Part shown: positions 36,463-46,832 of the stretch, in pieces | Layout: each line of letters starts with the position of its first letter | How positions within the stretch are numbered: the stretch's first letter is position 1 | NCBI RefSeq assembly: GCF_022879595.1 | Contig: NZ_CP084265.1 | Coordinates: 2,542,001 to 2,606,000, forward strand | DNA: 64,000 bases | Source of the DNA: Caballeronia sp. Lep1P3 | Lineage (GTDB): Bacteria > Pseudomonadota > Gammaproteobacteria > Burkholderiales > Burkholderiaceae | Reading direction: 5' to 3' | Notes under the pieces: model-generated | The model's database searches: none | Seen by the model: the letters and a program-made list of their open reading frames with translations, nothing else | What the model was told of the DNA's origin: nothing | Made by a program: the position numbers and the translations under genes

Positions 36463-37764
36463 TTAGAACCGAATAGACGCCTTCAGCCCGCCCGCCTTCG
36501 ATTCGCTCAGCTCGACGCTCGCGCCGTGCTGCTCCGCGATCCGCCTGACGATCGCAAGCCCGAGCCCGCTGCCGGCCACGTCCGTGCGCGCGCGATTCGC
36601 GCTCTGGCCCACGCGGTAGAACCGGTCGAACACCCTTTCTCGTTCTTCTTCTGGAATGCCCGGCCCGGTATCCGCGATTTCGACGACCGGGCGCCCGTCG
36701 CGCACGGTCAGACACACATCGACGCGCCCGCCCCTCGGCGTGTATTTGGTCGCGTTGTCGATGAGATTGTTGATCATCACGCGCAGCGAATCCGCATTGC
36801 CGATGACGGTCGCCGGCTCGCTCGCCTCGATGCCGAGATCGACGCCGCGTTCCTGCGCGACGAGCACATACGCGCGCACGCAGTCGTCGACGAGCGCGCG
36901 AAGGTCGACGGCGGAGGCGAGCGCCTTGCCGTCCGGCTCCGAACGCGCGAGCGCGAGCAGTTGCTCCGCGAGCCGCGTCGCGCGGGCGATGCCTTCGTTC
37001 AGATCGGCGAGCGCCTCGCGCCGGGCCGCGTCGTCGTGAGCGCGCCCGACGAGTTGCGCCTGAATCTTCACCGCCGCGAGCGGCGTGCGCAGTTCGTGCG
37101 CGGCATCGGCGACGAACGCCTTTTGCGTATCGAGCGCCGTCGAAAGCCGCGCGAGCAGCGCATTCAGCGCGCGCACGAGCGGCCGCACTTCCTGCGGCAG
37201 GCGTTGGTCCGAAAGCGGGTCGAGCGCTTCGGGATGGCGCGTGTCGAGCGCGCGCGTCACGCGCTGCAAGGGCGCCAGCCCGCGTCCGACGATCACCCAT
37301 ATCGCAAGCCCGAGCAGCGGCAGGAGCAGCACGAGCGGCCACAGCGTGCGCCACGCGACGCCCGCCGCCACGCGATTTCTGATCGACAGCGGCTGCGCGA
37401 GCTGCACGACGTTATCCCCGACGATCGCGCTATACACGCGCCATTCGCCGCGCGGCGTCGTTTCCGTGGAGAAGCCGAGTTCAGCATGCGGCGCGAGCGG
37501 CACGCGCGGATGCGAGTAGTACATCAGCACGCCATTGCGGTTCCAAATCTGGATGACGACGCCTTCGTCCGTCTCGCTGCGCGAACTGAGCACCGACGAG
37601 AACGGCTCCGACGGCAACGCGGCGGCGATCTGCTGAAGCTGGTAATCGAAGAGTTCGTTGGCTTCGGCGAGCGCCTGCCGGTAGATGAGCCATCCGGCGA
37701 AGCCCACGCCGACGATCACGAGCGCGAGCAGCCAGATGAGAAGCTGGCGGCGAATCGACCGCAT
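36463..37764 (-). CDS. Sensor histidine kinase (QseC/TctE-like)
   Basis: The 433-residue kinase has an N-terminal membrane helix (LLIWLLALVIVGVGFAGWLI), a periplasmic sensor domain of about 125 residues, a second helix near 145-165 (WPLVLLLPLLGLAIWVIVG), then HAMP-like linker, H-box AHELRTPLAAVKIQ, N-box NNLIDNATKYTP, G1 DTGPGIPEEER and G2 GSGLGLAIV. It overlaps the response-regulator stop by 1 base, so both are translated together. The class resembles QseC/PmrB sensors of small molecules or ions; the signal is unknown. Confidence 0.9.
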   Translation of the reverse strand: MRSIRRQLLIWLLALVIVGVGFAGWLIYRQALAEANELFDYQLQQIAAALPSEPFSSVLSSRSETDEGVVIQIWNRNGVLMYYSHPRVPLAPHAELGFSTETTPRGEWRVYSAIVGDNVVQLAQPLSIRNRVAAGVAWRTLWPLVLLLPLLGLAIWVIVGRGLAPLQRVTRALDTRHPEALDPLSDQRLPQEVRPLVRALNALLARLSTALDTQKAFVADAAHELRTPLAAVKIQAQLVGRAHDDAARREALADLNEGIARATRLAEQLLALARSEPDGKALASAVDLRALVDDCVRAYVLVAQERGVDLGIEASEPATVIGNADSLRVMINNLIDNATKYTPRGGRVDVCLTVRDGRPVVEIADTGPGIPEEERERVFDRFYRVGQSANRARTDVAGSGLGLAIVRRIAEQHGASVELSESKAGGLKASIRF

Positions 37765-38426
37765 CAGGCGTCCTTCGCGACCATATAGCCCAAACCGCGC
37801 ACGTTGCGGATCAGATCGGCGCCGAGCTTCTTGCGCAGCGAATGGATGTACACCTCGACGGTATTGCTGCCGATCTCCTCGCCCCAGCCGTAGATCTTTT
37901 CTTCGAGCTGGCTCTTCGAGAGCACCGCGCCGGGCCGCGCCATCAACGCTTCGAGAAGCGCGAACTCGCGCGCCGACAGCGCGACCGGCGCGCCCGCGAG
38001 CGTCACCTGATGGCCGACCGGATCGAGCGTCAGGTCGCCATGACGCACGAGCGATTCGCCGCGCCCCGCGTGACGGCGGATGAGCGCGCGCATGCGGGCG
38101 CCCAGTTCGTCGAGATCGAACGGCTTGACGAGGTAATCGTCCGCGCCGGCGTCGAGACCCTTCACGCGATCCGCGACGGCATCGCGCGCGGTCACGATCA
38201 GCACGGGAAGCGCGTTCGCGCGGGCGCGCAGCGTCCTCAGGACATCGAGGCCGTCGCGCTTCGGCAGGCCGAGATCGAGCAGCATGAGGTCGTAGGCTTC
38301 GCCGGCGACGGCCGTGAGCGCGGCCTCGCCGTCCTGCACCCAATCGACCGCGAAGCCGTCCGCGCGCAGCGCACGGCGCACGCCTTCGGCGATCATCCGG
38401 TCATCTTCGACTAGCAGGATTCGCAT
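37764..38426 (-). CDS. OmpR-family response regulator (QseB-like)
   Basis: The 220-residue protein has a receiver domain (MRILLVEDDRM, phosphorylated Asp near residue 51 in LLDLGLPKRDGLDV, Lys near 100) and a winged-helix DNA-binding domain (residues about 125-220, ending RNVRGLGYMVAK). Partner of the kinase encoded next. Targets unknown; the nearby autotransporter or DacB are possibilities only by position. Confidence 0.92.
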   Translation of the reverse strand: MRILLVEDDRMIAEGVRRALRADGFAVDWVQDGEAALTAVAGEAYDLMLLDLGLPKRDGLDVLRTLRARANALPVLIVTARDAVADRVKGLDAGADDYLVKPFDLDELGARMRALIRRHAGRGESLVRHGDLTLDPVGHQVTLAGAPVALSAREFALLEALMARPGAVLSKSQLEEKIYGWGEEIGSNTVEVYIHSLRKKLGADLIRNVRGLGYMVAKDA

Positions 38427-38652
38427 GACAGTGTGTGTTGATGAAAACGTGGAGGGCGTCGCGTGCGGCTCATTTTAGCCGCGCGGCCATACGGCAGGCT
38501 TAAACCGGACTTAACCGCGCGCGGGCCGTGCTTGAGCGAAAGCCGGCTCGTTCGCGGCTTGCCCAGCTTGTCTACAATAGCCGCTCTGCCCGCGGCGGCT
38601 TTGCCGGCCAAGCGGGGCGGTCCACGAACTCATTGCCCAAAACAAAGCCCGT

Positions 38653-40278
38653 ATGCCGCTTCTTTCTCCGACTTTCGGTTCCCTTTCCGCGCGTCTTTCG
38701 ACGTTCGCGCTCGCCGCGACGCTCGCGTGCGGCGCTCTTTTCCACGCACCGGAAGCCGACGCACGCGGCGGCACGAAAGCCGAATCGCAGAAACATGCGC
38801 CCGAGCGCGCCGCACACAGCGGCAAGGGCAACGGCAACGGGAAGAAAGCCGCGCGCGCCGAGAGTGCGGTGCGGGCCGCGCGCCCGAGCGTGCCCGCCGG
38901 GCCGCTGCCCGCGTCGGTCATGGGCGCGCTCGCGCGCTCGCACGTGCCGCTATCGTCGATGAGCGTGTTCGTGCAGCGCATCGGCGCGCCCGCGCCGCTC
39001 GTCGCGATCAACGCCGATCGCCCGATGCTGCCCGCCTCCACGATGAAGCTCGTCACCACGTACTCGGGTCTTTCGCTGCTCGGTCCGGACTATCGCTGGA
39101 AGACGACCGCCTACGCCGATGGCGACGTCGACGCGCAGGGCGTGCTGCACGGCAATCTCTACATTCAGGGAACGGGCGACCCGAAGCTCGTGCCCGAGGA
39201 ACTGATCGATCTCGTCACGCAGATACGAAGGAACGGCATCACCGGCATCGATGGCGCGCTCGTGCTCGACAAGCGCTATTTCGACGCCTCCACGCGTGAT
39301 CTGCCGGCCTTCGACAGCGACGAAGCCGCGCCGTACAACGTCGGTCCCGATCCGCTGCTGTACGCGTTCAAGTCGCTCTCCTTCACGCTCACGCCGAATG
39401 CGGACGGGCAAGTGTCCATCGACGTGCTGCCGCAACTCGCGCAGCTTCAGATCGACAACGAACTGCGCGTGACGCGCGGCGCGTGCGCGGGCACGCTGCC
39501 GGCGGCGTCGCCGAGCGTGGCGCAGGCGCAGGGCGGCTTCGTGCAGGCGTCGTTCATCGGCGACTATCCGCTGCGCTGCGGATCGCGCACGATCAACGTC
39601 GCGGCGCTCGATCATTCGACCTTTTTCGCGGGCGGCTTCCTCGCGTTGTGGAAGCAGGCGGGCGGCACGTTCCAGGGCGCAACGCGCGAAGGCCCGACGC
39701 CTTCGGCCGCGCGGCTAGTCGGCACGCACCGCAGCCCGGTGCTGTCGGACATCGTGCGCGACATCAACAAGTACAGCAACAACGTGATGGCGCGCAATCT
39801 CTTCCTCACGATCGGCGCGGCGCAACTGAAGCCGCCCGCGACGACCGCTAAATCCGCGCAGGCCATCGGAACGTTTCTCAGCCGCAGCGCCCTGCCGATG
39901 AAAGGCTTGCAACTCGACAACGGCTCGGGCCTCTCGCGCGACGAAACCATCTCGGCGGCATCGCTCGGCGGTCTGCTGCAGGCGGCGAACGCGAGCCCGG
40001 TCGCGCAAGTCTTCGTGGAGTCGCTGCCGATCGCGGGCGTCGACGGCACGATGCGCAACCGGCTGACCAACGCCGGCGCGGGCGGCAACGCGCACATCAA
40101 GACCGGCACGCTGCGCGACGTGCGCGCGATTGCGGGCTATGTCGGCGCGGCGAATGGCGAGAGTTACGTCGTCGTGAGCTTCATCAACGATCCGCGCGCG
40201 GAAGCCGCTCGCGCCGCGCACGATGCGCTGCTCGAATGGGTCTACGAAGGCGCGCGCAACGCAGGCGCCGACGACTGA
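38653..40278 (+). CDS. dacB: D-alanyl-D-alanine carboxypeptidase/endopeptidase (PBP4, S13 family)
   Basis: The 541-residue periplasmic penicillin-binding protein has a signal peptide (cleaved near HAPEADA, residue 37), a basic low-complexity linker, then the S13 domain with SxxK at S129-K132 (PASTMKL), SxN in YSNNVMARN and KTG in IKTGTLRD. It cleaves D-Ala-D-Ala stem peptides and cross-links in peptidoglycan. It is divergent from the two-component genes. Confidence 0.92.
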   Translation: MPLLSPTFGSLSARLSTFALAATLACGALFHAPEADARGGTKAESQKHAPERAAHSGKGNGNGKKAARAESAVRAARPSVPAGPLPASVMGALARSHVPLSSMSVFVQRIGAPAPLVAINADRPMLPASTMKLVTTYSGLSLLGPDYRWKTTAYADGDVDAQGVLHGNLYIQGTGDPKLVPEELIDLVTQIRRNGITGIDGALVLDKRYFDASTRDLPAFDSDEAAPYNVGPDPLLYAFKSLSFTLTPNADGQVSIDVLPQLAQLQIDNELRVTRGACAGTLPAASPSVAQAQGGFVQASFIGDYPLRCGSRTINVAALDHSTFFAGGFLALWKQAGGTFQGATREGPTPSAARLVGTHRSPVLSDIVRDINKYSNNVMARNLFLTIGAAQLKPPATTAKSAQAIGTFLSRSALPMKGLQLDNGSGLSRDETISAASLGGLLQAANASPVAQVFVESLPIAGVDGTMRNRLTNAGAGGNAHIKTGTLRDVRAIAGYVGAANGESYVVVSFINDPRAEAARAAHDALLEWVYEGARNAGADD

Positions 40279-40475
40279 GCGCGCAGCCGGTGCGCGCGTT
40301 CGCGTGACTGAAGATTTCTTCTAGGACGCGTAGCCCGGCAGCGCGCGCGCGGCGTGTACTCTGTCGGCACGCCGCATCCCCGGACGGCGCGGCTTGCGGC
40401 ACAATCCGGACAGCAGGACGCGCGGCGTGCATGTCGCGAGAACATTAGAAAACATCGAAGAAGGAGACGAGGTCC

Positions 40476-41579
40476 ATGACGAAGCAACTCTCGAGGCGCG
40501 CGGCACTGGCGCGCCACGCCCGCACCGCCATCGCGAGCGCGGCATTGGCTTTCCTCGCCGCGTGCGGCGGCGGAGACGACAACAACTCGACGCCGGCGGG
40601 CGGCATCAAGCTGCAAGTCGTGTCGTTCGGCGACAGCCTGTCGGACGTCGGAACGTATGCGCCGGTCGCGGCGGCTAACTTCGGCGGCGGACGCTTCACG
40701 ACGAATCCCGGCGAAGTGTGGGTGCAGGATGTCGCGAAGTACTACGGCGACACGCTCACCCCCGCGATGACCGGCGGCTTCGGCACGCCGCCTTCAACGC
40801 AGTCGGGCCTCGGCTACGCGCAGGGCGGCTCGCGCGTGACCAATCCGGTCGGCGTCGGCCACCAGACGGCCGATCCTGCGAACTACGCGGGCGCGCTGAC
40901 GGTGCCGGTCGCGCAGCAGGTGACGAACTACCTGTCGTCGCATGGCGGCTTCAACGGCAATCAGCTCGTGATCGTCAATGGCGGCGCGAACGACATCCTG
41001 TACAACCTGAGCGCGGTTCAGGCGGGCCAGATGACGCCGGCTCAGGCGAGCGCGGCGATCGGCCAGGCGGCGATCGATCTGGCGGGCGTCATCGGCAAGA
41101 TCGTGCAAAGCGGCGCGACGCACGTGCTGGTCTCGGATGTGCCGGATATCGGCACGACGCCGCAAGGCATGATGAGCACCGCGACGACGCGCGCGCTGCT
41201 GTCGCAGGCATCGCTCGGCTTCAATCAGGCGCTCAGCGCTGCGCTGACGCAAAGCGGCCTGATGTCGAAGGTGATTTATCTCGATATCGTCGGGCCGCTC
41301 GCGAATATCACGGCGAACTATCAGCAGTACGGCTTCGCGGTGTCGAATACGGGCACCGGCTGCAATCTGCAAGCGATGGCTGCGGCGGCAAAGGCGTTCG
41401 GCGAACCGAATCCGAGCGATTTCGCGACGTCGCTGTTCTGCTCGCCGCAGACCTATACGGCGGCGAACGCGGATCAGACGTACATGTACGCCGATACCGT
41501 TCATCCGACGACGCATCTGCACGCGCTCTACGCGCAAACGGCCGAGCAGAAGGTGGCGGCGAGCGGATTGGGGAAGTGA
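40476..41579 (+). CDS. GDSL-family lipoprotein esterase/lipase
   Basis: The 367-residue secreted or lipid-anchored hydrolase has a signal with lipobox LAAC (C30). Block I is SFGDSLSD (nucleophile S54). Block III-like GGANDILYN gives the Asn and Asp, and the C-terminal catalytic Asp-His is in DTVHPTTHLH (near residue 344). A passenger-like middle is present, without an autotransporter barrel. Acts on esters in the envelope or outside; substrate unknown. GGAG upstream supports the start. Confidence 0.85.
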   Translation: MTKQLSRRAALARHARTAIASAALAFLAACGGGDDNNSTPAGGIKLQVVSFGDSLSDVGTYAPVAAANFGGGRFTTNPGEVWVQDVAKYYGDTLTPAMTGGFGTPPSTQSGLGYAQGGSRVTNPVGVGHQTADPANYAGALTVPVAQQVTNYLSSHGGFNGNQLVIVNGGANDILYNLSAVQAGQMTPAQASAAIGQAAIDLAGVIGKIVQSGATHVLVSDVPDIGTTPQGMMSTATTRALLSQASLGFNQALSAALTQSGLMSKVIYLDIVGPLANITANYQQYGFAVSNTGTGCNLQAMAAAAKAFGEPNPSDFATSLFCSPQTYTAANADQTYMYADTVHPTTHLHALYAQTAEQKVAASGLGK

Positions 41580-41611
41580 TGTTTCGCTGAAGCGCTGGGA
41601 GCTAAACGACA

Positions 41612-41645
41612 AACCGCCCGGTTGGAAGAGCCGGGCGGTTTTTTA
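41612..41645 (+). terminator. Terminator between the GDSL lipoprotein and tsaC genes
   Basis: AACCGCCCGG and the complementary CCGGGCGGTT make a 10-bp stem with an 8-to-10 base loop, followed by TTTTTT on the plus strand. It may work in both directions for the convergent tsaC gene. Confidence 0.85.
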
Positions 41646-41676
41646 TTTGCGTTTTCGAAAAGGGGCTTGGTCGCTG

Positions 41677-42714
41677 CTACTCGCCGTTCTCGCCTTCGAA
41701 CGCCGCTGCAGCCCTTCCCAGCCGGTCGTTCACCGCGGCCCATTCCGCCGACTCCGGCAACTTCTCGATGAGAATTCGCCCGACATTCGCCCGGTCCAGC
41801 GCCCGCAGCAGTCCATAAAGCTCGCGCGCATAGCTTTGCGGATCTTCCGGCGCGGCGACGAAATGCACCTGCGGCGCACGCGCCCAGTCGCCGGCACTCG
41901 ACGCCCTCGCCACCAGCGCGATCTTCTGCGCGCTCGCGCGATCATGCGCCGCGAGCAGCGGCTCGATCGATGCGAACGGCAGGAGCGCGAGCGGCGTGCG
42001 CGTCGCGTAATGCGCCTTCAGCGTGCCGGATGCGCGCGGCGCGGTGGCATCGGTGCCATCGGGCAGGCGCGGCGCGACGCCGATCACGTCCGCAATCGCC
42101 TGCGGGCTGACATGCCCCGGCCGCAACAACGCCGGAAAGCCGCGCGACAAATCCAGAATCGTCGATTCGATGCCGACGTCCGCCGCGCCGCCATCGAGCA
42201 CATGCACCGCGCCACCGAATTCGTCGCGAACGTGCTGCGCCGTCGTCGGACTCACGTGACCGAAGCGGTTCGCCGATGGCCCCGCCACGCCGCCCTGCCC
42301 GCCCGTGCCGGCCCGCCGCGCGGCAAACGCCGACAGCAGCTTCTGCGCAACCGGATGCGAAGGACAACGAATCCCCACGGAATCCTGCCCGCCGCTCACC
42401 GCCGCCGGAATATGCGACGCGCGCTGCAGGATCAGCGTGAGCGGCCCCGGCCAGAAGGCGTCGATGAGCTTCTGCGCATCGGCGGGCAACGCGCGCACCC
42501 AGTAGCCGGGATCGGCGTCCGGCGCGAGATGCACGATCACCGGATGATTCGCCGGCCGGCCTTTAGCCGCGTAGATGCGCGCGATGGCTTCCGCATTCTC
42601 GGCGTCGCCGCCGAGACCGTAGACCGTTTCGGTCGGGAACGCGACGAGTTGCCCCGCATCGAGCAGAGCCGCTGCTTCGTCGATCTGCGCCGCGCTCGGG
42701 AAAATAATGGTCAT
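41677..42714 (-). CDS. tsaC: L-threonylcarbamoyladenylate synthase (Sua5/YrdC family)
   Basis: The 345-residue enzyme has a YrdC domain (residues about 10-195; motif AFPTETVYGLGGDA) and the Sua5 C-terminal domain, the longer Sua5 form. It makes threonylcarbamoyl-AMP for the t6A37 modification of tRNAs that read ANN codons. It is the last gene of a purC-purE-purK-tsaC operon, starting 21 bases after purK. Confidence 0.9.
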   Translation of the reverse strand: MTIIFPSAAQIDEAAALLDAGQLVAFPTETVYGLGGDAENAEAIARIYAAKGRPANHPVIVHLAPDADPGYWVRALPADAQKLIDAFWPGPLTLILQRASHIPAAVSGGQDSVGIRCPSHPVAQKLLSAFAARRAGTGGQGGVAGPSANRFGHVSPTTAQHVRDEFGGAVHVLDGGAADVGIESTILDLSRGFPALLRPGHVSPQAIADVIGVAPRLPDGTDATAPRASGTLKAHYATRTPLALLPFASIEPLLAAHDRASAQKIALVARASSAGDWARAPQVHFVAAPEDPQSYARELYGLLRALDRANVGRILIEKLPESAEWAAVNDRLGRAAAAFEGENGE

Positions 42715-42735
42715 TGCCAGCTGCTGCCTGCGATT

Positions 42736-43932
42736 TCAGTCGAGCGGAATATGCAGCATGCGCGCGCAGTCGCGCGCCGCCGTGCGCGCTTCCTCGAGCG
42801 TCGCCGCCGTGAAGTTGATGTGGCCCATCTTGCGGCCCGGACGCGCTTCCTCCTTGCCGTACAGATGCAGCCGCGCCGCCGGCATCGCCGCGACATCGAC
42901 CCAGGCCGGCGCGCGGGCCTTGTCCTTTTGCGGACCGTCGAACCAGATATCGCCGAGCAGGTTCAGCATCGCGGCGGGCGAATGCTGGCGCGTGTCGCCG
43001 AGCGGCATGCCGGTCATCGCGCGGACTTGCTGTTCGAACTGGCTGGTGGCGCAGGCATCGACCGTGTAGTGGCCGGAATTGTGCGGGCGCGGCGCCATTT
43101 CGTTCGCGATCAGCGAGCCGTCTTCCAGCACGAAGAATTCGACGCACAGCACGCCGACATAACCGAGTTTCGCGGCGATGGTCAGCGCGGCGTCCTGCGC
43201 CTGAGCGACGAGCGCGGCGGACGCATCGGGCGCGGGCACGATCGTCTTCGCGAGAATGCCGTTGACGTGCGTGTTCTGCGCGAGCGGAAACACGGCGGAC
43301 TTGCCGTCGCCGCCGCGCGCGATCAACACGGAGACTTCGTACTTGAGCGGCATGCGCTTTTCGAGCACGCACGCCACGCCCGAGAGCGAACCGTAGGCCG
43401 TGCGGACTTCTTGCACGTTGCGCACGCTGATCTGCCCTTTGCCGTCGTAGCCGAGGCGCGCGGTCTTGAGAATGCCCGGCAGCACGGCGGCGATCTCGTC
43501 GTCGTTGAGCGCGGCGAGCGCTTCGGGCGATTCGATCGCGAGATGCGGCGCGACCGGCACGCCCGCCTGCGCGATGAACCGCTTCTCCGCGACGCGATCC
43601 TGCGCAATCGCGACGCAACTCGCCGCCGGACTCACGAACGTGGACGACGCCAGAAATTCGAGACTGGCGGACGGCACGTTCTCGAATTCCGTCGATACCG
43701 CCGCGCACAGCCGGCCGAGTTCGGTGAGCGCGGACTTGTCGTCATACGCGGCGCGGATGTGGCGGTCGGCGACCGCGCCCGCCGGACTCGCCTCGTCGGG
43801 ATCGAGCACGGCGACGCGATAGCCCATCGATTGCGCGGCGAAGCAGAACATGCGGCCGAGCTGGCCGCCGCCGACCATGCCGAGCCACGCGCCGGGCAGA
43901 ATCGGGGAATTGGGAGAAGAGTGTGGGTTCAT
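42736..43932 (-). CDS. purK: N5-carboxyaminoimidazole ribonucleotide synthetase
   Basis: The 398-residue ATP-grasp enzyme converts AIR, bicarbonate and ATP to N5-CAIR in purine synthesis. The N-terminus [15 protein letters not shown] is the Rossmann-like loop typical of PurK, and the ATP-grasp segments run from about residue 115 to 300. PurE, the next enzyme, is encoded immediately upstream. Confidence 0.94.
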   Translation of the reverse strand: MNPHSSPNSPILPGAWLGMVGGGQLGRMFCFAAQSMGYRVAVLDPDEASPAGAVADRHIRAAYDDKSALTELGRLCAAVSTEFENVPSASLEFLASSTFVSPAASCVAIAQDRVAEKRFIAQAGVPVAPHLAIESPEALAALNDDEIAAVLPGILKTARLGYDGKGQISVRNVQEVRTAYGSLSGVACVLEKRMPLKYEVSVLIARGGDGKSAVFPLAQNTHVNGILAKTIVPAPDASAALVAQAQDAALTIAAKLGYVGVLCVEFFVLEDGSLIANEMAPRPHNSGHYTVDACATSQFEQQVRAMTGMPLGDTRQHSPAAMLNLLGDIWFDGPQKDKARAPAWVDVAAMPAARLHLYGKEEARPGRKMGHINFTAATLEEARTAARDCARMLHIPLD

Positions 43933-43978
43933 CGATGCGTGCGGTTGTCGAAGTCTTGCAGCGGGAACGAAGCCGCGA

Positions 43979-44491
43979 TCAAAGCGGCGGCAGCGCCATG
44001 TCGCGCGCGGCCTGATTCTGCTTCGCGCGAAACGCGGCGAGCGCGTCGGCGTAGCGCGCGTCGGTCACGCTCAGGATCGACACCGCGAAGAGCGCCGCGT
44101 TCGCCGCGCCCGCCTCGCCGATCGCGAACGTCGCGACGGGCACGCCCTTGGGCATCTGCACGATCGAATGCAGCGAATCGACGCCCTTCAGATACTTGCT
44201 CGCCACCGGCACGCCGAGCACCGGCACCGTGGTCTTGGCGGCGAGCATGCCCGGCAGATGCGCCGCGCCGCCCGCGCCCGCGATGATCGCGCGCACGCCG
44301 CGTTCCCGCGCGCGCTCGGCGTAGGCGAACATTTCGTCGGGCATGCGGTGCGCCGAGACCACTTTCGCCTCGTAGGGCACGCCGAATTCCTGAAGAATCG
44401 CGACTGCGTTCTTCATCACGTCCCAGTCGGAACTGGAGCCCATCAGCACGCCGACGAGCGGCGCGTCGTGCGTATGTACTTCGTTCGTCAT
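43979..44491 (-). CDS. purE: N5-carboxyaminoimidazole ribonucleotide mutase
   Basis: The 170-residue enzyme converts N5-CAIR to [13 protein letters not shown] (residues about 18-26), VVSAHRMP and [10 protein letters not shown] are the family's active-site loops. Start ATG 44491; the frame is open further upstream but the [15 protein letters not shown] start fits the family length. Confidence 0.94.
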   Translation of the reverse strand: MTNEVHTHDAPLVGVLMGSSSDWDVMKNAVAILQEFGVPYEAKVVSAHRMPDEMFAYAERARERGVRAIIAGAGGAAHLPGMLAAKTTVPVLGVPVASKYLKGVDSLHSIVQMPKGVPVATFAIGEAGAANAALFAVSILSVTDARYADALAAFRAKQNQAARDMALPPL

Positions 44492-44508
44492 TTCTCGTGA
44501 TTCCCCGC

Positions 44509-45399
44509 TCAGTCGAGCGTCTGGCCGGTCAGCCGTTGCAGCGCTTCCTGATACTTCTCCGACGTCTTCGCGATCACGTCTTCCGGCAGTTTCGGCGCGG
44601 GCGGCTCCTTCTTCCACGGCTGCGTTTCGAGCCAGTCGCGCACGAACTGCTTGTCGAACGACGGCGGATTCGTGCCGACCGTGTAGCCGTCCGCCGGCCA
44701 GAACCGCGATGAATCGGCGGTGAGGACTTCGTCCATCAAATACAGCTCGCCCTTGTTGTCGAGACCGAACTCGAACTTCGTATCCGCGATGATGATGCCG
44801 CGCGTCGCCGCGTACTCGGCGGCTTCCTCGTATAACTGGATCGAAATGCGCTTGATCGTCGCGGAAAGCTCCGTGCCGATGCGCCGTTCCATTTCATCGT
44901 AGGTGATGTTTTCGTCGTGATGGCCCATTTCGGCCTTGGCTGCCGGCGTGAAGATCGGCTCGGGCAGCTTCTCGGCGTTCTGCAGGCCCGGCGGCAGTTG
45001 CACGCCGCAGACCGCGCCCGTCGCCTGATAGTCCTTCCAGCCGCTGCCGGCCAGATAACCGCGCACGACCGCTTCGACGAGAATCGGCTCCAGGCGCTTC
45101 GCGACGACCGCGCGGCCCTTGACCTGCTCGGCTTCGTCCGCCGCGACGACCGTCGCCGGATCGATGCCCGTATTGTGATTCGGCACGATATGGCCCAGCT
45201 TCTCGAACCAGAAATCGGCCATCTGATTGAGCACGCGGCCCTTGTTCGGGATCGGCTCGCCCATCACGACATCGAATGCGGAAAGGCGGTCGGTCGTCAC
45301 GATCAGGAGCTTGTCGTTGCCGACGGCGTAGTTGTCGCGGACCTTGCCACGGCCGAGCAGCGGCAGCGATTTGATCGTGGATTCGTAGAGCGTGGACAT
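44509..45399 (-). CDS. purC: Phosphoribosylaminoimidazole-succinocarboxamide synthase (SAICAR synthase)
   Basis: The enzyme (about 296 residues) joins CAIR and aspartate to form SAICAR in purine synthesis. [13 protein letters not shown] is the N-terminal ATP site and [15 protein letters not shown] the following block; the longer form is usual for beta-proteobacteria. First gene of the purC-purE-purK-tsaC operon; another ATG two codons upstream (45405) is also possible. Confidence 0.93.
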   Translation of the reverse strand: MSTLYESTIKSLPLLGRGKVRDNYAVGNDKLLIVTTDRLSAFDVVMGEPIPNKGRVLNQMADFWFEKLGHIVPNHNTGIDPATVVAADEAEQVKGRAVVAKRLEPILVEAVVRGYLAGSGWKDYQATGAVCGVQLPPGLQNAEKLPEPIFTPAAKAEMGHHDENITYDEMERRIGTELSATIKRISIQLYEEAAEYAATRGIIIADTKFEFGLDNKGELYLMDEVLTADSSRFWPADGYTVGTNPPSFDKQFVRDWLETQPWKKEPPAPKLPEDVIAKTSEKYQEALQRLTGQTLD

Positions 45400-45465
45400 C
45401 GTCATGTACCGAAGAGGTGCCGAAAAAGTGAATCGCCGCGGCTTGCTGGAAGCGCGGCGAAGGGG

Positions 45466-45499
45466 AAAAAGCGAACAGGTTCCGTCGCCGGAACCCGTT
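45466..45499 (-). terminator. Terminator of the fba gene
   Basis: On the minus strand GGTTCCG and CGGAACC (45478-45495) pair, extendable by AAC/GTT, and are followed after CGC by TTTTT (plus-strand A-run at 45466-45470). It lies between fba and purC. Confidence 0.55.
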
Positions 45500-45537
45500 G
45501 ATTTTACTTTAGATACGCGCTGCTACTCAGAGCCGTC

Positions 45538-46602
45538 TCATTTGACGATCTGCGCAAGCTCGCCGGCCTTGTACTTCGCGGCGATCTTCTCGAGCGGAAC
45601 CGGCTTGATTTTGCCCGCCATGCCCTCGCAGCCGAACTGCATGTAGCGCTGGCGGCAAATTTCCTTGGCGGCCTCGCGCGCGGGCTTCAGATAGTCGCGC
45701 GGATCGAACTTCGACGGATTTTCGAACAGATAGCGGCGGATTGCGCCGGTAATAGCCAAGCGCAAGTCGGTATCGATGTTCACCTTGCGCACGCCGTGCT
45801 TGATGCCTTCCTGAATTTCCTCGACCGGCACGCCGTAGGTTTCCTTCATGTCGCCGCCGAATTCGCGGATTTCGGCGAGCAATTCCTGCGGCACCGACGA
45901 CGATCCGTGCATCACGAGGTGCGTGTTCGGAATGCGCTGATGAATCTCGCGGATGCGGTCGATCGCGAGAATATCGCCCGTCGGCTTCTTCGTGAACTTG
46001 TACGCGCCGTGCGACGTGCCGATCGCGATCGCCAACGCATCGCACTGCGTCTGTTTCACGAAATCGGCGGCCTGCTCGACGTCGGTGAGCAATTGCTCAC
46101 GCGTCATCGTGCCTTCGGCGCCGTGGCCGTCTTCCTTGTCGCCCTTCATCGTTTCCAGAGAACCGAGCACGCCCAGTTCGGCTTCGACCGTGACGCCGAT
46201 GGAATGCGAAAACGCGACGACCTGCTTCGACACGTCCACGTTGTACTCATAGGACGCGACGGTCTTGCCGTCCGCTTCGAGCGAGCCGTCCATCATCACG
46301 CTCGTGAAGCCGGAGCGGATCGCCGCCATGCACACCGCCGGCGACTGGCCATGATCCTGATGCATCACGACCGGAATATGCGGATACGACTCGACGGCCG
46401 CTTCGATCAGATGACGCAGGAACGCTTCGCCCGCGTACTTACGGGCGCCCGCTGACGCCTGCATGATGACGGGCGCGTTCACTTCGCTCGCGGCCGACAT
46501 GATCGCCTGCACTTGTTCCAGGTTGTTCACGTTGAATGCCGGGAGGCCGTAGCCGTGTTCGGCTGCGTGATCCAGCAATTGACGCATTGATACGAGAGGC
46601 AT
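45538..46602 (-). CDS. fba: Fructose-bisphosphate aldolase, class II
   Basis: The 354-residue zinc aldolase cleaves fructose 1,6-bisphosphate to two triose phosphates (and the reverse in gluconeogenesis or the Calvin cycle). Zinc ligands include His in [27 protein letters not shown] and HGSSSVPQE are class-II motifs of the Calvin-type subgroup. Start ATG 46602 with GGAG 8 bases upstream; the frame stays open 7 codons further up. It follows pyk on the same strand, 230 bases away. Confidence 0.94.
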   Translation of the reverse strand: MPLVSMRQLLDHAAEHGYGLPAFNVNNLEQVQAIMSAASEVNAPVIMQASAGARKYAGEAFLRHLIEAAVESYPHIPVVMHQDHGQSPAVCMAAIRSGFTSVMMDGSLEADGKTVASYEYNVDVSKQVVAFSHSIGVTVEAELGVLGSLETMKGDKEDGHGAEGTMTREQLLTDVEQAADFVKQTQCDALAIAIGTSHGAYKFTKKPTGDILAIDRIREIHQRIPNTHLVMHGSSSVPQELLAEIREFGGDMKETYGVPVEEIQEGIKHGVRKVNIDTDLRLAITGAIRRYLFENPSKFDPRDYLKPAREAAKEICRQRYMQFGCEGMAGKIKPVPLEKIAAKYKAGELAQIVK

Positions 46603-46756
46603 TGTGGGACTCCATGATGTCAAACGAAACGCTTCGCGCGCGCGGTTCTGCTCTTGCGTGAGTCCTTCGGCAGCTTCCGGCCTTTTCTATGGCGACGACT
46701 TGCGCGCTCTTCGCGTTCGCGCCTGGCGATGCAGGCGGCGAACGCGTTTCAATGCC

Positions 46757-46780
46757 GTGATGCGGCGATGCGGTGATGCG
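46757..46780. repeat. Three 8-bp direct repeats between pyk and fba
   Basis: GTGATGCG, GCGATGCG and GTGATGCG are in tandem in the 230-base spacer. Otherwise the spacer shows no gene. Confidence 0.5.
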
Positions 46781-46832
46781 GTAAAACGCGCGCGGTGCTT
46801 GACCGCGCATCTTTCCCGAAAATCGAGCGGCG